Source: Brevibacillus sp. (GTDB taxonomy: Bacteria > Bacillota > Bacilli > Brevibacillales > Brevibacillaceae). Taken from it: a stretch of DNA of 64,000 nucleotides. The translations under genes were made by a program, and so were the position numbers. The number at the start of each line of letters is the position of its first letter. The stretch's first letter is position 1. Location: NCBI GenBank assembly GCA_017656235.1, contig JACDOF010000008.1, positions 62,001 through 126,000 of the forward strand, read 5' to 3'. Of the stretch, positions 61,811-64,000 are shown piece by piece. The notes under the pieces were generated by a model. It was not told the DNA's origin. It worked only from the letters and a program-made list of their open reading frames with translations, and searched no databases.

Positions 61811-62128
61811 ATGGCAATTGTGAATGCAACCGATCAAACCTTTGCCCGGGAAGTGGAGCAAGGGGGTACGGTTCTGGTCGATTTCTGGGCTCCCTGGTGC
61901 GGTCCCTGCAAGATGATTGCACCTGTGCTGGAACAGATCGACGGAGAAGTGGGCGACAAACTGAAGATCGTGAAAGTGAACGTAGACGAAAACCCCGAGT
62001 CTTCGGGCCGTTTTGGCATCATGTCGATCCCCACGCTGTTGGTCTTCAAAGACGGACAACCGGTTGACAAAATCGTCGGCTACCAACCGAAGGAAGCCCT
62101 GATGGCCACCCTTGGCAAATACATCTGA
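61811..62128 (+). CDS. trxA: Thioredoxin
   Basis: A 105-residue thioredoxin with the active site WCGPC (residues about 29-33), the cis-proline in SIPTLLVF, and a standard length. AAAGGAGG is 9 bases before the ATG at 61811. In B. subtilis trxA also follows etfA; the interposed HxlR gene and repeat look like later insertions. Its terminator follows. Confidence 0.96.
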   Translation: MAIVNATDQTFAREVEQGGTVLVDFWAPWCGPCKMIAPVLEQIDGEVGDKLKIVKVNVDENPESSGRFGIMSIPTLLVFKDGQPVDKIVGYQPKEALMATLGKYI

Positions 62129-62145
62129 GCTTGGCGTGGGCAAAG

Positions 62146-62178
62146 GCAGCATTTGTCGATAGACAATGCTGCTTTTCC
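62146..62178 (+). terminator. Terminator of trxA
   Basis: GCAGCATTTGTC (62146-62157) pairs with GACAATGCTGC (62162-62172) with one bulged base, then TTTT. Confidence 0.75.
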
Positions 62179-62224
62179 CTTTGCCGTTGGGTTGCAGGCA
62201 GTATTGGTGATAGTACATAATTGT

Positions 62225-62253
62225 TTGCGTTTTCACAATCTTTGCATTACAAT
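62225..62253 (+). promoter_or_regulatory. Promoter of the branched-chain amino acid transporter
   Basis: TTGCGT (62225-62230), 17 bases, TACAAT (62248-62253). Confidence 0.55.
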
Positions 62254-62298
62254 GTATGATACGTTCTGATATTTTTGGCTGTTTTCAAGGGGGTTACC

Positions 62299-63480
62299 AT
62301 GAAAAAATCGTCTCGACTCTTACCATCATTGCTTTCCATCATACTGGGAGCATCACTTTTGGCTGGCTGCGGCGGAGGGTCCACCTCTGACTCCGGCGGT
62401 CAGGCGGGTGAGAGCGGCGGAAGCTCCGGCGGTGGAGAGATTGTGGCGAAGATCGGCGTCGTCAGCTTTCTGTCCGGTTCCGGCGCCGCTTACGGAGAAG
62501 CACAGAAGGCCGGTTTGGAGCTGGCCCAGGCCGAGTTGAACAAAGCGAACGAGGGCAAACTGAAGATCGAATTATTGTTCGAAGATTCTGGTGGAAAGAA
62601 AGAGAGCGCGATTAACGCTGTCAACAAATTGATCAATCAGGACAACGTGGTCGCGATTATCGGGCCCACCCTCTCCGGTGAGATGTTTGCGGCCGGGCCG
62701 ATTGCCAACGAAGCGGAAACGCCCATCTTCGGCATCTCCAACACGGCCGAAGGCATTAACGACATCGGCGAGTACGTTTTCCGCAACTCACTGCCTGAAT
62801 CTATCGCCATCCCCACCGCTATGAAGAAGGCGGTAGACAAGCTTGGTTTAAAGACGGCTGCTTTCATCTACGCAGCCAATGACGATTTCTCCGTCTCCGG
62901 CTTTCAGACGATGAAGAAAACGGCGGAGGAATTGGGGCTTGAGAACCTGGGAGAATCCACCTTCTCCATTGGGGATGTGGACTTTTCCGCGCAGCTGACC
63001 AAGGTCAAGGAATTGAATCCCGATGCCCTTCTGATTTCCGGCTTGTACAAAGAAGGGTCGATGATCGTCAAGAAGGCGCGTGAATTGGGAATCCAGTCCA
63101 CGATTATCGGCGGCAACGGCTTTAACAACCCGAAAGTGTTTGAGATTGCAGGCGATGCAGCGGAAGGTTTGATTGTCGCGACACCGTTTAGCCCGGAAAA
63201 GCAGGACGAAAAAGTACAGGCGTTTGTCAAGGCTTTTGAAGAGAAGTACGGCAAAAAACCTGACCAGTTTGCCGCGCAGGCGTACGACGCCCTGTACATC
63301 ATGAGTCAATCGCTGCTGCAAGCGGGTGAGGCCGACCGCAACAAACTGCGCGATGCACTGGCGCAGTTAAAGGACTTCAACGGCGTGTCCGGCAAACTGT
63401 CTTTTGACGAGAACCGCAATCCGATCGGCGAAGCGGTTGTCGTCGTGGCCAAAGGCGGAAAGTACGTACCGTTCGAGTAA
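62299..63480 (+). CDS. Branched-chain amino acid ABC transporter substrate-binding lipoprotein
   Basis: A 393-residue lipoprotein (lipobox LLAGC near residue 23, followed by a Gly/Ser-rich linker) of the LivJ/periplasmic-binding type I family. The ligand domain begins EIVAKIGVVSFLSGSGAAYG and ends GEAVVVVAKGGKY. It feeds substrate to the permease encoded after it. CAAGGGGGT is just before the ATG at 62299. The substrate may be a branched-chain amino acid, amide or urea; the family allows several. Confidence 0.88.
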   Translation: MKKSSRLLPSLLSIILGASLLAGCGGGSTSDSGGQAGESGGSSGGGEIVAKIGVVSFLSGSGAAYGEAQKAGLELAQAELNKANEGKLKIELLFEDSGGKKESAINAVNKLINQDNVVAIIGPTLSGEMFAAGPIANEAETPIFGISNTAEGINDIGEYVFRNSLPESIAIPTAMKKAVDKLGLKTAAFIYAANDDFSVSGFQTMKKTAEELGLENLGESTFSIGDVDFSAQLTKVKELNPDALLISGLYKEGSMIVKKARELGIQSTIIGGNGFNNPKVFEIAGDAAEGLIVATPFSPEKQDEKVQAFVKAFEEKYGKKPDQFAAQAYDALYIMSQSLLQAGEADRNKLRDALAQLKDFNGVSGKLSFDENRNPIGEAVVVVAKGGKYVPFE

Positions 63481-63518
63481 ACGCACGATCACGACAGATT
63501 TGAAATCGACGCAGGGTC

Positions 63519-63548
63519 ATTGCCCGGGTGCTCCCGGGCAATTCCTTT
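63519..63548 (+). terminator. Hairpin between substrate-binding protein and permease genes
   Basis: ATTGCCCGGG (63519-63528) pairs perfectly with CCCGGGCAAT (63533-63542), followed by TCCTTTG. A partial terminator or mRNA-stabilising stem is likely, giving more binding protein than permease. Confidence 0.6.
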
Positions 63549-63598
63549 GTCCGGTGACCCCGGGACGAACCTAATAACCTCTCAAGGAGGGAGACAAC

Positions 63599-64000
63599 GT
63601 GTTTTGGCAGCAACTTGTCAACGGACTGACGGTTGGCAGCACGTATTCGCTGATCGCTATCGGATACACCCTGATCTTCGGGGTACTTGGCATCATCAAT
63701 ATGGCTCATGGACAGATCTTCATTTTCGGTTCCCTGGTAGGACTCGTCCTGATTACGGAAGCGGACATGCCGCTTGGCGTGGCCTTTCTGGCTGCCGTCG
63801 TCGTGTCTGCCATCCTCGGTCTGATCCTGGAATACACGGCGCTGCGGCCGCTGCGCAAAAAGAACGTTCCTCACTTGGCGTCTCTGATCAGCACGATCGG
63901 GTTTGCCATTCTGGTGGAGGAAGCCATGCACAAGCTGTTTGGCGCTGATTCACGGGCTGTCCCGGTGTCGCTTGGCAGCGAAATGTACGACTTGGGCATT
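63599..64000 (+). CDS. Branched-chain amino acid ABC transporter permease LivH, 3' truncated
   Basis: The first 134 codons of a LivH-type permease: QQLVNGLTVGSTYSLIAIGY and FGVLGIINMAHGQIF are the family's conserved N-terminal helices. GTG start at 63599 with CAAGGAGGGAG upstream. The gene runs off the window end. The remaining subunits (livM, livG, livF) are expected downstream. Confidence 0.88.
   Translation, partial: MFWQQLVNGLTVGSTYSLIAIGYTLIFGVLGIINMAHGQIFIFGSLVGLVLITEADMPLGVAFLAAVVVSAILGLILEYTALRPLRKKNVPHLASLISTIGFAILVEEAMHKLFGADSRAVPVSLGSEMYDLGI

Overview
The window looks like a chromosomal segment of an endospore-forming, moderately GC-rich member of the Bacillales. Evidence: a GerA-type germination operon, the spore protein SspI, a tRNA-Phe T-box leader in front of pheST, strong AAGGAGG-type ribosome binding sites with many GTG and TTG starts, and a FadR-controlled fatty acid operon. 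CsaB and a secondary cell wall polymer locus suggest S-layer anchoring of the Paenibacillaceae/Brevibacillus kind; that placement is inference. No rRNA, tRNA, complete insertion sequence, prophage or CRISPR array was seen.

The backbone follows the order known from Bacillus subtilis (sspI - ysgA - pheS - pheT - zapA - mutS2 - yshE, then lcfA - fadR - fadB - etfB - etfA - trxA). rnhC, cvpA and polX are absent from their usual places. About 29 kb of accessory genes sits between yshE (ends 26113) and lcfA (starts 55611).

Region by region: 1-8601 holds a truncated Na+/solute symporter, two KtrB potassium channel paralogues, MoaB, a B12-binding radical SAM protein and an exported-looking oligoendopeptidase F. 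8803-13820 has a DedA protein, a DUF1294 protein and the gerA-like operon. 13872-26402 is the conserved block: sspI, ktrA, an rRNA methyltransferase, DUF2225, T-box-pheST, zapA, larE-larB, YvlD, mutS2, yshE and a small membrane protein. 26427-27728 is a nucleotide-sugar dehydrogenase.

28004-34444 is the least familiar part. A 1601-residue P-type ATPase, made of an HMA-like N-terminus, an ATPase half without catalytic residues and an intact half, is flanked by two tandem paralogous micro-proteins, two similar one-helix membrane proteins (one apparently frameshifted) and a glycine-zipper protein. 35017-38450 is fixABCX, which hands electrons from NADH-linked flavin chemistry to ferredoxin and quinone. 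38849-51810 makes and exports a cell-wall glycan: epimerase, three glycosyltransferases, DUF4330 proteins, an O-antigen ligase-like polymerase, two MOP flippases, a methyltransferase and CsaB.

52177-55439 has a PrmA-like methyltransferase, a thiolase and an LCP wall-polymer ligase. 55611-60849 is the fatty acid degradation operon with a perfect FadR operator. The end has HxlR, thioredoxin and the start of a branched-chain amino acid ABC transporter.

Three intergenic regions (about 27.75-27.95, 38.64-38.89 and 60.89-61.02 kb) share blocks of a dispersed, hairpin-rich repeat family that matches no element I know.
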